A stretch of 5,704 nt of DNA, taken from an uncultured Erythrobacteraceae bacterium. GTDB lineage: Bacteria; Pseudomonadota; Alphaproteobacteria; Sphingomonadales; Sphingomonadaceae. Shown piece by piece: positions 1 through 5,339 of this stretch. The number at the start of each line of letters is the position of its first letter. Position 1 is the first letter of the stretch. The stretch spans positions 1 through 5,704 of the forward strand of contig CATMNW010000178.1 in NCBI GenBank assembly GCA_950071875.1, in the 5' to 3' direction. The position numbers and the translations under genes were made by a program. The notes beneath the pieces were generated by a model. It did no database searches. It saw nothing but the letters and a program-made list of their open reading frames with translations, and was not told the origin of the DNA.

Positions 1-1
1 G

Positions 2-37
2 GCATACCACTTCGCGCAAGCTGCGGGGATGGACTAG
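2..37 (+). CDS. Possible 3' end of an upstream gene (partial)
   Basis: Reading from base 2, an open frame gives AYHFAQAAGMD and ends at a TAG at 35-37. The codons are G/C-rich at the third position and the stop lies about 50 bases before dapD, as expected for the tail of a preceding same-strand gene. Only 11 residues are visible, so no family can be named. The other two forward frames also lack early stops, so this is a weak call. Confidence 0.3.
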   Translation, partial: AYHFAQAAGMD

Positions 38-85
38 TGCGGCAAGGCTGCTAACGCGCCCTTCGAATTCAATTCGGAGAACATC

Positions 86-910
86 ATGAGCGCCGACCTC
101 GAAAACGCCATCGAAGCCGCGTGGGAAAACCGCGCAAATGTCACGCCGCAGTCGAGCGACGTGCGCGAAGCGGTCGAGGCGGCGCTCGAAATGCTCGACA
201 GCGGAACGGGCCGCGTGGCGCAGCCTGATGGCAAGGGTGGCTGGCACGTAAACCAGTGGCTCAAGAAAGCCGTGCTCCTGTCCTTCCGCCTCAACGACAA
301 CCGCGTGATGGAAGGTGGCAGCGCCGGCCATCCGGCCTTCGACAAGGTGCCGAGCAAGTTTGCAGGCTGGGACGATGCACGTTTCCGCGAAGCAGGCTTC
401 CGCGTCGTGCCCGGTGCGGTAGCCCGCGAAGGTGCCTATATCGCGCCCGGCTGCGTCCTGATGCCGAGCTTCGTCAACATCGGCGCCTTTGTCGGCAAGG
501 GCACCATGGTGGACACCTGGGCCAGCATCGGTAGTTGCGCGCAGGTGGGCGAGAACTGCCATATCTCGGCGGGGGCAGGCATCGGGGGCGTACTCGAACC
601 GATGCAGGCCAATCCGACCATCATCGGCAACAACTGCTTTATCGGCGCGCGCTCGGAAATCGTCGAAGGCGTGATCGTGGGCGAAGGCTGCGTTGTTTCG
701 ATGGGCGTCTTCATCACCCAGTCGACCAAGATCGTCTATCGCGACACCGGCGAAGTCATCCGCGGCCACCTGCCGCCGTTCTCGGTCGTGGTGCCTGGCA
801 CGCTACCGGGCAAGGACGGCGGGCCGGGTCTCGCATGTGCGGTCATCGTGAAGACGGTCGATGCCCAGACGCGCGAGAAAACCGGCATCAACGAGCTCCT
901 GCGCGACTGA
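86..910 (+). CDS. dapD: 2,3,4,5-tetrahydropyridine-2,6-dicarboxylate N-succinyltransferase
   Basis: DapD transfers a succinyl group from succinyl-CoA to tetrahydrodipicolinate in the cytoplasm, in the succinylase branch of lysine and meso-diaminopimelate synthesis. The 274 residues match the family's usual length of about 270-285. An N-terminal helical domain (about 1-105) is followed by a left-handed beta-helix of hexapeptide repeats (about 110-235), including YIAPGCVLMPSFVNIG, the MVDTWASIGSCAQVG segment and the GARSEIVEGVIVGEGCVVSMG segment. Asp143 and Glu191 sit where the catalytic Asp and Glu of studied DapD proteins lie (known from the family; aligned by eye). The ATG at 86 has a GGAGA ribosome site at 76-80. 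The next gene starts 81 bases downstream behind its own promoter candidate, so dapD need not be co-transcribed with it. The call is secure. Confidence 0.97.
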   Translation: MSADLENAIEAAWENRANVTPQSSDVREAVEAALEMLDSGTGRVAQPDGKGGWHVNQWLKKAVLLSFRLNDNRVMEGGSAGHPAFDKVPSKFAGWDDARFREAGFRVVPGAVAREGAYIAPGCVLMPSFVNIGAFVGKGTMVDTWASIGSCAQVGENCHISAGAGIGGVLEPMQANPTIIGNNCFIGARSEIVEGVIVGEGCVVSMGVFITQSTKIVYRDTGEVIRGHLPPFSVVVPGTLPGKDGGPGLACAVIVKTVDAQTREKTGINELLRD

Positions 911-917
911 CCGCACA

Positions 918-942
918 GGAACATTCGCGCCGTATGAGCGTA
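918..942 (+). promoter_or_regulatory. EcfG-like (general stress sigma factor) promoter candidate
   Basis: GGAAC at 918-922 is followed after exactly 16 bases by CGTA at 939-942. The alphaproteobacterial EcfG consensus is GGAAC-N16/17-CGTT, so only the last base differs. It lies in the 81-base gap after dapD, about 50 bases before the first codon of the small-gene cluster, leaving a plausible short 5' leader with the ribosome site near 977-983. I scanned the other forward-strand GGAAC sites in the window and found none with a correctly spaced CGTT-like partner. No sigma70-type promoter was evident in the gap. Confidence 0.5.
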
Positions 943-991
943 AAACCCCCTGAAACACGCGGGATCGCGCAGAATCAGGGAGTACATTCAC

Positions 992-1321
992 GTGCATAAA
1001 GAAGGCGACGAAATTCACGTCACGGACACCGAGGCCAGTGGTGGCTCGAAGGAAGGCGTTGTTCGCTGGGTCCTGGCTGGCGGGCTGCTGCTTGCAGTCA
1101 TCCTGATGTCGATCGTCTGGATTATCCCTGCCCTTTCGACCGGCGATGTCGAGGAAGAAGGCACGGTAAGCGGCCAGATCTCATCCATGGAAGAAGGTGG
1201 CGACACCACCGACAGCATCGTCGGGGTGCCGAGCGAAACCGATTTGGGCGACGACCAGATCGCCGTGCCGGAAGGCGATCAGAGCACGACCGAAGACGGC
1301 CTGCAGGTCGTCGAGAACTGA
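992..1321 (+). CDS. Single-pass membrane protein with acidic C-terminal domain, function unknown
   Basis: I do not recognise a named family, although the EASGGSKEGVVRWVL style recalls conserved hypothetical proteins of sphingomonads. The start is a GTG at 992 with AGGGAG at 977-982 as ribosome site. The 109 residues divide into a short hydrophilic N-terminus (1-22), one hydrophobic segment (about 23-48, rich in Leu, Val, Ile and Ala and ending in WIIPAL), and a tail (49-109). The tail has 17 Asp or Glu and no Lys, Arg or His, and is probably disordered. Lys3, Lys20 and Arg25 before the membrane segment suggest a cytoplasmic N-terminus and an exported acidic tail (inference). It is the first gene behind the EcfG-like promoter and lies 21 bases before the DUF2945 gene, so it probably belongs to the same transcript. 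Confidence 0.8.
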   Translation: MHKEGDEIHVTDTEASGGSKEGVVRWVLAGGLLLAVILMSIVWIIPALSTGDVEEEGTVSGQISSMEEGGDTTDSIVGVPSETDLGDDQIAVPEGDQSTTEDGLQVVEN

Positions 1322-1342
1322 CGGCCACGAAGGACAGGCGGT

Positions 1343-1570
1343 ATGAGCAATTCGAACAGCTTCCAGACCAATCAATACGTCCAGTGGGATTGGGGTAACG
1401 GTAAGGGCAAGGGCCAGATCAAGGAACGCTTCGAGCGCGAGGTTACCCGCACCCTGCAAGGCTCCGAAATCACCAAGGACGGTGACGAGGACAATCCCGC
1501 CTATCTGATTAAGCAGGAAGACGGTGACGAGGTCCTGAAACGCGGCAGCGAGATCGAGGCGCAGGACTGA
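1343..1570 (+). CDS. DUF2945 family protein (HVA1-like TUDOR-type small domain)
   Basis: The 75-residue protein matches the DUF2945 pattern along most of its length: YVQWDWGNGKGKGQIKE (12-28), VTRTLQGSEIT (34-44), then DNPAYLIKQEDGDEVLKRGSEIE (50-72). The family occurs in bacteria and fungi and is also called hypervirulence-associated protein, TUDOR domain, after a fungal member. No biochemical activity is firmly established, so none is assigned here. The protein is cytoplasmic, with no signal or membrane segment. The ATG at 1343 is preceded by GAAGGA with a spacing of about 8 bases. Only 3 bases separate its stop from the next ATG at 1574, so translation of this part of the cluster is probably coupled. 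Family assignment is firm; the cellular role is unknown. Confidence 0.9.
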   Translation: MSNSNSFQTNQYVQWDWGNGKGKGQIKERFEREVTRTLQGSEITKDGDEDNPAYLIKQEDGDEVLKRGSEIEAQD

Positions 1571-1573
1571 TCC

Positions 1574-1765
1574 ATGGCAGAAGCGAAGAGCAAGGCCCAG
1601 CAGCAGGCAGCCGGCGCTGCCCTTTCGGCCAAGCGCGGCGAGACCAAGGTTGGCGATCTGCAGGGTGCGTCCAAGGATATGTATGACAGCATGTCCGAAG
1701 ACGAACTCGAAGAAATGGCTTCGACCGACCGGTCCGACCTGCCCGAAACCGCCGGTGACGACTGA
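1574..1765 (+). CDS. DUF3008 family small protein
   Basis: This is a 63-residue cytoplasmic protein of the DUF3008 family. The hallmarks are KSKAQQQAAGAALSAKRGE (5-23), LQGASKDMYDSMSEDELEEMA (29-49) and a short tail with LPE (56-58). Length is as expected (about 60). As I remember them, relatives are basic, with a Lys-rich end; this copy has 15 acidic against 7 Lys/Arg residues and ends TAGDD, so its net charge is clearly negative. It lies between the DUF2945 and DUF3140 genes, and its TGA stop shares its last base with the ATG of the DUF3140 gene (TGATG at 1763-1767), a typical coupling arrangement. No biochemical function is known to me. Family assignment is firm. Confidence 0.88.
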   Translation: MAEAKSKAQQQAAGAALSAKRGETKVGDLQGASKDMYDSMSEDELEEMASTDRSDLPETAGDD

Positions 1766-2100
1766 TGTCGGATCGTTCGCGCGATGAGACCTGGGACGAA
1801 TTCCAGGATTGCGTGAACATGCAGCCCAAGGAACTCGAGGAATGGCTCGAGACCGAGGAATCGAAATCCGTTGGTGACAGCGACGGAAGCGAAAGTACCG
1901 GGCACCGTTCAGGCCGCAGGATTGTCGACATCAAGCACACGAAGAAATCCGAACTGACCGATAACCAGTGGGACCATATGGATAAGGTCATCGGCTATGT
2001 GCATCGCCACACGGCCCAGCGTCCCGATGGCGACATCGAAGACAGCGATTGGCGTTACAGCCTGATGAACTGGGGCCATGACCCCATGAAGAGTAGCTGA
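1765..2100 (+). CDS. DUF3140 family protein
   Basis: The 111-residue protein carries the conserved blocks of DUF3140: WDEFQDCVNMQPKELEEWLE (10-29), then EESKSVG (31-37), STGHRSGRRIV (44-54), and a C-terminal block containing YVHRHTAQRP (78-87) and WRYSLMNWGHDP (96-107). Relatives are sometimes labelled DNA-binding, but I know of no experiment that settles this. The His/Arg-rich middle could bind nucleic acid (inference only). No signal or membrane segment is present. It is the last gene of the four-gene cluster, its ATG overlaps the preceding stop by one base, and it faces the convergent dipeptidase gene across an 81-base gap. Family assignment is firm; the function is unknown. Confidence 0.88.
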   Translation: MSDRSRDETWDEFQDCVNMQPKELEEWLETEESKSVGDSDGSESTGHRSGRRIVDIKHTKKSELTDNQWDHMDKVIGYVHRHTAQRPDGDIEDSDWRYSLMNWGHDPMKSS

Positions 2101-2122
2101 CGCGCAGCGCACTCCGCCAAGA

Positions 2123-2159
2123 GGCAGGATTACGGCAATATTCGTATCTGCAATCTGCC
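2123..2159. terminator. Weak hairpin between convergent genes, possible terminator
   Basis: GGCAG-G-ATT at 2123-2131 can pair with AATCTGCC at 2152-2159, with one bulged G and a 20-base loop. It lies in the 81-base gap between the DUF3140 and dipeptidase stop codons, where a two-way terminator would be expected. There is no T run on either strand and the loop is long, so this is a weak candidate. Confidence 0.22.
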
Positions 2160-2181
2160 GGACATCAATTGTCTCCGTCCA

Positions 2182-3453
2182 TTACTCCGCGTCACGCGAC
2201 CCACCGGCTTCGTATTCGAATGGCGGGATTGAAGTGGAGTTTGCAGCAAACTGCTCTGCCCCGCGCAAAGCGCGCATCATGTTTCGCATGGAAATCTTCT
2301 CGAGATCTTCCTGAGAATATCCACGCTCCGCAAGCTCGACGAACAGCGCGGGGTAACCTGTTACATCTTCCATGCCGATCGGTCCCGTCGGCATCCCGTC
2401 ATAATCGCCGCCTATGCCGATATGGTCGATGCCCGCGACATCGCGGATGTGGTCGATATGGTCGGCCATGTCGGAGATGGTCGAGTTGGGCGCGCGATTA
2501 GTCGCATCCCATTTTGCCAGCTGGGCTTCGACCGTATCGGGCAGACCGGGATACAGTGCTTCGAGGCGGGCCTGTTCAGCAGCACGGTTCGCAGCATGCT
2601 GGCGAAGGTCTTCGGTAATGAACCACGGCAGGGCTACCACCATGACGATACCGCCATTGTCGGGCAGGCGGCGCAAGACGCTATCCGGCACATTGCGAAG
2701 ATGTCCGGCGACCGTCCGTGCGCCCGAATGGCTGAATATCACCGGGGCCTGAGCCACATCGAGCGCATCGTGCATCGCCGCCTCGCTCACGTGGCTGAGG
2801 TCCACCATCATCCCGATGCGGTTCATTTCGCGCACCACATCCATGCCGAATGCATTCAAACCATCGTGTTTGGGCGCATCGGTGGCGCTATCGGCCCAGT
2901 CGAGCGTACGCCCGTGGGTCAGCGTCATGTAACGCGCGCCCAGATCATACATCTGGCGCAGCACGGCGAGGCTGTTGCCAATCGAATGTCCGCCTTCCAT
3001 GCCCATCAGCGATGCAATCCGGCCTGCAGCGAGCGCTTCCTGGACATCGTCGGCCGTCAGGGCGAGTTGCAGATCTTCGGGATAGCGCGCGATGAGGCGT
3101 TTCGTCACATCGATCTGTTCGATTGTCTGCTGCACGGCCTCCGGTTCGGGCAGGCTGGCACTGACATAGACCGACCACCACTGCGCCCCGACCTTGCCCT
3201 GGCGCAGCCGGTTGATGTCGGTGTGCATGGCCCGTCCATCGCCTTCGGCGGTGTCCAGCGTGTCACGGAAATCGAAATCGTTGATTTCATTGCCCACGCG
3301 CATGCGCAGGGCATACGGAACGTCATTATGGCCATCCCATACCGGCGCTGCATCGAGCGCAGCTGCGGCCGTAGTTTCCGCATTGCTTTGGGCTTGCGCC
3401 GGACCGGCTATGGCAAGCGTGGCTGCAGCAGTGGCAAGCAGGAAATGGCGCAT
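2182..3453 (-). CDS. Secreted membrane-dipeptidase-type metallopeptidase, family M19
   Basis: This 423-residue protein is a zinc-dependent dipeptidase of the renal dipeptidase (M19) family, which cleaves L-Xaa-L/D-Xaa dipeptides. A signal peptide is clear: MRH, a hydrophobic stretch (4-17) and an AQA cleavage site at 19-21, so it acts in the periplasm or outside the cell. The metal ligands are all present when aligned by eye to the human enzyme: His42 and Asp44 (DGHND), Glu153 (GMEGGHS), His221 (DLSHVSE) and His242 (FSHSGAR). The substrate-contacting Arg253 (LRNVPD) and Asp350 (GGDYDG) are also conserved. The ATG at 3453 follows AAGGGG about 9 bases upstream and gives the signal peptide directly. 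The gene is monocistronic here, divergent from the DUF427 gene across 67 bases. Uptake or recycling of dipeptides is likely; the exact substrate cannot be read from sequence. Confidence 0.95.
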   Translation of the reverse strand: MRHFLLATAAATLAIAGPAQAQSNAETTAAAALDAAPVWDGHNDVPYALRMRVGNEINDFDFRDTLDTAEGDGRAMHTDINRLRQGKVGAQWWSVYVSASLPEPEAVQQTIEQIDVTKRLIARYPEDLQLALTADDVQEALAAGRIASLMGMEGGHSIGNSLAVLRQMYDLGARYMTLTHGRTLDWADSATDAPKHDGLNAFGMDVVREMNRIGMMVDLSHVSEAAMHDALDVAQAPVIFSHSGARTVAGHLRNVPDSVLRRLPDNGGIVMVVALPWFITEDLRQHAANRAAEQARLEALYPGLPDTVEAQLAKWDATNRAPNSTISDMADHIDHIRDVAGIDHIGIGGDYDGMPTGPIGMEDVTGYPALFVELAERGYSQEDLEKISMRNMMRALRGAEQFAANSTSIPPFEYEAGGSRDAE

Positions 3454-3504
3454 GGTAAGGAACCCCTTGTTGTCTCGGAGGCTGTCCTAGCAAGAAGGAA
3501 GCGT

Positions 3505-3513
3505 AAGGAAAGG
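3505..3513 (+). promoter_or_regulatory. Ribosome binding site that fixes the DUF427 start
   Basis: AAGGAAAGG ends 7 bases before the ATG at 3521. That favours this start over a TTG at 3515, which is too close, and over the ATG at 3527, which is 13 bases away. Confidence 0.6.
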
Positions 3514-3520
3514 CTTGAAT

Positions 3521-3811
3521 ATGACCATGACCGCCCGCTGGAACGGCGAAACACTCGCCCGCAGCGACAACACCGTCGTTGTCGAAGGCAATCACTATTT
3601 CCCCGCGGCCGACGTTGCCCGCGGCGTGCTGGTGCCTAGCGAAAAGACCACATTCTGCCCTTGGAAAGGCACGGCAAACTACTACTCCATCAATGCAGGC
3701 GGCGCGATGAATACCGATGCGGCCTGGTACTATCCCGAACCCAAGGAGAAGGCTTCCCACATCGAAGGGCACATCGCGTTCTGGAATGGCGTCGAAGTGG
3801 TCGAAGAGTGA
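3521..3811 (+). CDS. DUF427 family protein
   Basis: The 96-residue protein spans one complete DUF427 domain. Family features are RWNGETLARSD (6-16), YFPAADV (26-32), TTFCPWKGTANYYSI (43-57) with the conserved Cys-Pro-x-Lys-Gly, AAWYYPEP (67-74) and IEGHIAFWNGVEV (81-93). It is cytoplasmic, with no signal peptide. DUF427 proteins are common in bacteria and fungi, and I know of no established reaction for them. The start at 3521 was chosen for its ribosome site. Its TGA stop overlaps the GTG start of the DoxX-like gene in GTGA (3808-3811), so the two are co-translated and probably act in the same physiological setting. Family assignment is firm; the function is unknown. Confidence 0.9.
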   Translation: MTMTARWNGETLARSDNTVVVEGNHYFPAADVARGVLVPSEKTTFCPWKGTANYYSINAGGAMNTDAAWYYPEPKEKASHIEGHIAFWNGVEVVEE

Positions 3812-4224
3812 TCCGTACCGCCCTCCGCTGGCTTCTTGCAGCCTTCTATGCCTTTGCCGGATATGTTCATATTGCCGATCCGGCACCGTTCCTCACGATT
3901 ATGCCTACTTGGGTACCGATGCCCGGACAGGTGGTGTTCTGGACCGGGATCGCCGAACTTCTGGGCGCGCTGGCTTTGGTTCAGGGGTGGAACCCGACCC
4001 TGCGCCGCGCTGGCGGCATCGGTCTGGCGCTGTATGCGGTTTGCGTTTTCCCAGCGAACATCCATCATTTCGCGCTCGACATGGCGAGGCCCGATGGCGG
4101 CCTTGGCCTCGGGTATCACGTGCCGAGGATGTTTGCCCAGCCGCTGATCGTATGGCTGGCGCTGTGGACCGCCGGCGTGACCGACTGGCCCTTTGCCAAA
4201 CGCAAACGGGCGGGTAGGCCTTAG
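3808..4224 (+). CDS. DoxX-like four-helix membrane protein
   Basis: The 138-residue protein has four hydrophobic segments, at about 5-22, 42-59, 69-88 and 109-125. It carries the motifs of small DoxX-family proteins: FAGYVHIADPAPFLTIMPTWVP (16-37), TGIAELLGALALV (46-58) and FPANIHHF (81-88). The basic end KRKRAGR probably faces the cytoplasm. DoxX relatives sit in the inner membrane, and a few are linked to redox or thiol stress; no specific role can be given to this subgroup. The start is the GTG at 3808 inside the DUF427 stop. The frame is open further upstream, but that part overlaps DUF427 and reads as non-protein-like Arg-rich sequence, so it is excluded. The upstream ribosome site is weak, which fits coupled translation. 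Confidence 0.88.
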   Translation: MIRTALRWLLAAFYAFAGYVHIADPAPFLTIMPTWVPMPGQVVFWTGIAELLGALALVQGWNPTLRRAGGIGLALYAVCVFPANIHHFALDMARPDGGLGLGYHVPRMFAQPLIVWLALWTAGVTDWPFAKRKRAGRP

Positions 4225-4235
4225 CCCCCCGCCCG
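4207..4235. terminator. GC-rich hairpin between convergent genes, possible two-way terminator
   Basis: CGGGCGGG at 4207-4214 pairs perfectly with CCCGCCCG at 4228-4235. Inside the loop, GGC (4217-4219) can pair with GCC (4224-4226). The stem spans the stop codon of the DoxX-like gene and lies in the 34-base gap to the SWIB stop. A second small stem, TCTGC/GCAGA (4245-4258), sits directly at the SWIB 3' end. Only three T's in a row follow on the plus strand, so it is not a canonical intrinsic terminator. Confidence 0.4.
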
Positions 4236-4258
4236 CGCGTTTCGTCTGCTATCGCAGA

Positions 4259-4510
4259 TCAGCTCATGTGCTTCGAGACGGCACCCGTCATCTTGAACAT
4301 GGAGATCTGTTCCTTACCGATCACCGCGCCGAGCTTGTCGTCGGGGTTGATCATGCGCTTGTCCTTGGAATCCTGCAGGTCGTTCGCCTTGATGTGATCC
4401 CAGACCTTGGAGGTGACCTGTGCGCGGGTCATCGGACCCTTGCCCACGACGTTCTCCAGTTCCGGCGTGAGATTCACCGGCTTCTGCAGTGCGTTGTTCT
4501 TGCCAGCCAT
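4259..4510 (-). CDS. Stand-alone SWIB/MDM2 domain protein
   Basis: The 83-residue protein is almost entirely one SWIB/MDM2 domain. It shows PVNLTPELENVVG (11-23), MTRAQVTSKVWDHIKANDLQD (27-47), the hallmark KRMINPDDKLGAVIG (51-65) and a final ISMFKMTGAVSKHM segment (69-82). In eukaryotes the domain occurs in SWI/SNF chromatin remodelling subunits and MDM2. Single-domain bacterial copies are known in chlamydiae and in various proteobacteria, where they are suspected to act on chromosome structure or transcription (not proven). The Lys-rich N-terminus (K4, K10) would suit DNA contact. The ATG at 4510 follows AAAGGA with suitable spacing. It lies 28 bases downstream of the PEBP gene on the same strand, so the two probably form an operon. 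Family assignment is firm. Confidence 0.93.
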   Translation of the reverse strand: MAGKNNALQKPVNLTPELENVVGKGPMTRAQVTSKVWDHIKANDLQDSKDKRMINPDDKLGAVIGKEQISMFKMTGAVSKHMS

Positions 4511-4538
4511 GACTAATCCTTTCCTTGGCTATGCTTCA

Positions 4539-5120
4539 TTATACGTCGTCGAGATCCTCGACATCCAGTTCTTCGACCTCGTGGCCTTCGAACCGGGCTG
4601 TGAGGACCGCGGCGGCGGTCACGTGTCCGTCCAGATTGCGGACGAGTTCCTCATGCGTCGCGCCCGGCATCAGTGTGAGCGGGAGATCGACTGCAAAAAG
4701 CTGGAAAACGTAGCGATGTTCTTCACCAAGCGGCGGATCGGGCAGCAGCCACTCGGAATTGCCGTGCGCGTTCTTGCCGGTGCGCGGGGGCGTTTCCCCC
4801 TCCATCAGCTTGCCCTTTTGCGGGGGCAGGCCCCAGACCGTCCAGTGGACATGACCGCGGTCCGCGTCTTCTGCGACCAGAACCAGTTCCTGTGCGCCCG
4901 GAGGCGGGGCGGTCCATTCCAGCGGCGGGGCGACGGAATCTTCCTCGATCGCAGTAAAGGACGGGTCGAGTTCGCCCCCATCGCGAAAGGCCGCACTGGT
5001 CAGCGTGAATCCCCCGCGTCCCAGCACCTTTTCATCGGCCACCTTTTCCAGTGTCAGGCTGTGCCCGATGGAACCTCCGCCAACTGCATTTTGAACCCAG
5101 GGCGCAACGCCGCTCGACAT
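4539..5120 (-). CDS. YbhB/YbcL family PEBP-like protein (Raf kinase inhibitor-like)
   Basis: The 193-residue protein has a phosphatidylethanolamine-binding-protein fold of the bacterial YbhB/YbcL type. The order of motifs is FTLTSAAFRDGG (38-49), APPLEWTAPPPG (64-75), VAEDADRGHVHWTVWGLPP (82-100), G-N-A-H-G (115-120 region), DPPLGEEHRYVFQLFAVDLPL (128-148) and LDGHVTAAAVL (163-173). The usual DPDA and GPCPP ligand-pocket motifs are altered to EDADRG and LPDPP, while the pocket His90 and His92 and the HRY remain. A 37-residue N-terminal extension resembles a known long-form subfamily, and an acidic tail (about 180-193) follows the fold. Ligand and role are unknown. The frame runs on to 5198, but AGGAG five bases before the ATG at 5120 and the non-conserved upstream residues support this start. 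There is no signal peptide. It is the first gene of a pair with SWIB. Confidence 0.92.
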   Translation of the reverse strand: MSSGVAPWVQNAVGGGSIGHSLTLEKVADEKVLGRGGFTLTSAAFRDGGELDPSFTAIEEDSVAPPLEWTAPPPGAQELVLVAEDADRGHVHWTVWGLPPQKGKLMEGETPPRTGKNAHGNSEWLLPDPPLGEEHRYVFQLFAVDLPLTLMPGATHEELVRNLDGHVTAAAVLTARFEGHEVEELDVEDLDDV

Positions 5121-5125
5121 GAAAA

Positions 5126-5130
5126 CTCCT
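5126..5130 (-). promoter_or_regulatory. Ribosome binding site that fixes the PEBP start
   Basis: On the minus strand AGGAG is followed by five bases and then the ATG at 5120. No comparable site precedes the in-frame ATG at 5198, so the shorter protein is preferred. Confidence 0.75.
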
Positions 5131-5144
5131 CTTAATCCGCCCAC

Positions 5145-5171
5145 CGGGCGCTCTTCGCCCGCCTTTAAGGC
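5145..5171. repeat. Adjacent hairpin and near-palindrome in the PEBP leader
   Basis: CGGGCG at 5145-5150 pairs with CGCCCG at 5156-5161 around a 5-base loop. Overlapping it by one base, GCCTT at 5161-5165 mirrors AAGGC at 5167-5171 around a single T. Both lie 15-51 bases upstream of the PEBP ribosome site, in the 219-base divergent gap (5121-5339). The second could be a small operator and the first a leader hairpin, but both are short and could be chance in GC-rich DNA. I saw no clear sigma70 or EcfG promoter elsewhere in this gap on either strand. Confidence 0.25.
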
Positions 5172-5327
5172 ATAGCTTGCTGTCACACACCATCCCACCG
5201 AGCGGAATTTGCACCGTTTTCAGGGGAAATCGCGACCGATGGAGAGGTTTCTGCGGCCTTGCCGGTCCCGGACAAAGCCGCCATGCTGCATGAAAAGGGC
5301 AGGACATCGAATTTGTCGCCCTCTTTC

Positions 5328-5332
5328 GGGAG
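5328..5332 (+). promoter_or_regulatory. Ribosome binding site that fixes the lipoprotein start
   Basis: GGGAG at 5328-5332 is 7 bases before the ATG at 5340 but only one base before the ATG at 5334. The later ATG is therefore the likely initiator. Confidence 0.65.
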
Positions 5333-5339
5333 TATGCGC

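Noticed and set aside
64..76. CGAATT-C-AATTCG inverted repeat just before the dapD ribosome site
   Set aside because: It is a 6-bp repeat with a one-base centre and cannot form a hairpin. It could be an operator, but nothing else supports that and such repeats are common by chance.
957..969. CGCG-GGGAT-CGCG mini-hairpin after dapD as a terminator
   Set aside because: The stem has only four pairs, there is no T run, and it overlaps the leader expected downstream of the EcfG-like promoter.
3459..3484. GGAAC at 3459-3463 as a second EcfG promoter for the DUF427 gene
   Set aside because: No CGTT-like box occurs 16-17 bases downstream, and the GGAAC overlaps the dipeptidase leader on the other strand.
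2422..3639. Long open frame (405 codons) on the plus strand opposite the dipeptidase gene
   Set aside because: It runs antisense through a well-supported M19 enzyme with all metal ligands and a signal peptide. Its translation is His/Arg-rich with no recognisable domain, as expected for the complement of a GC-rich gene.
3661..3807. Upstream extension of the DoxX-like gene to an ATG at 3661
   Set aside because: It would overlap nearly half of the DUF427 gene and adds an Arg/His-rich segment unlike DoxX proteins. The GTG at 3808 begins exactly at the first family-like residues.
5121..5198. Extension of the PEBP protein to an ATG at 5198
   Set aside because: The extra 26 residues resemble no PEBP N-terminus, and a strong AGGAG site directly precedes the ATG at 5120.
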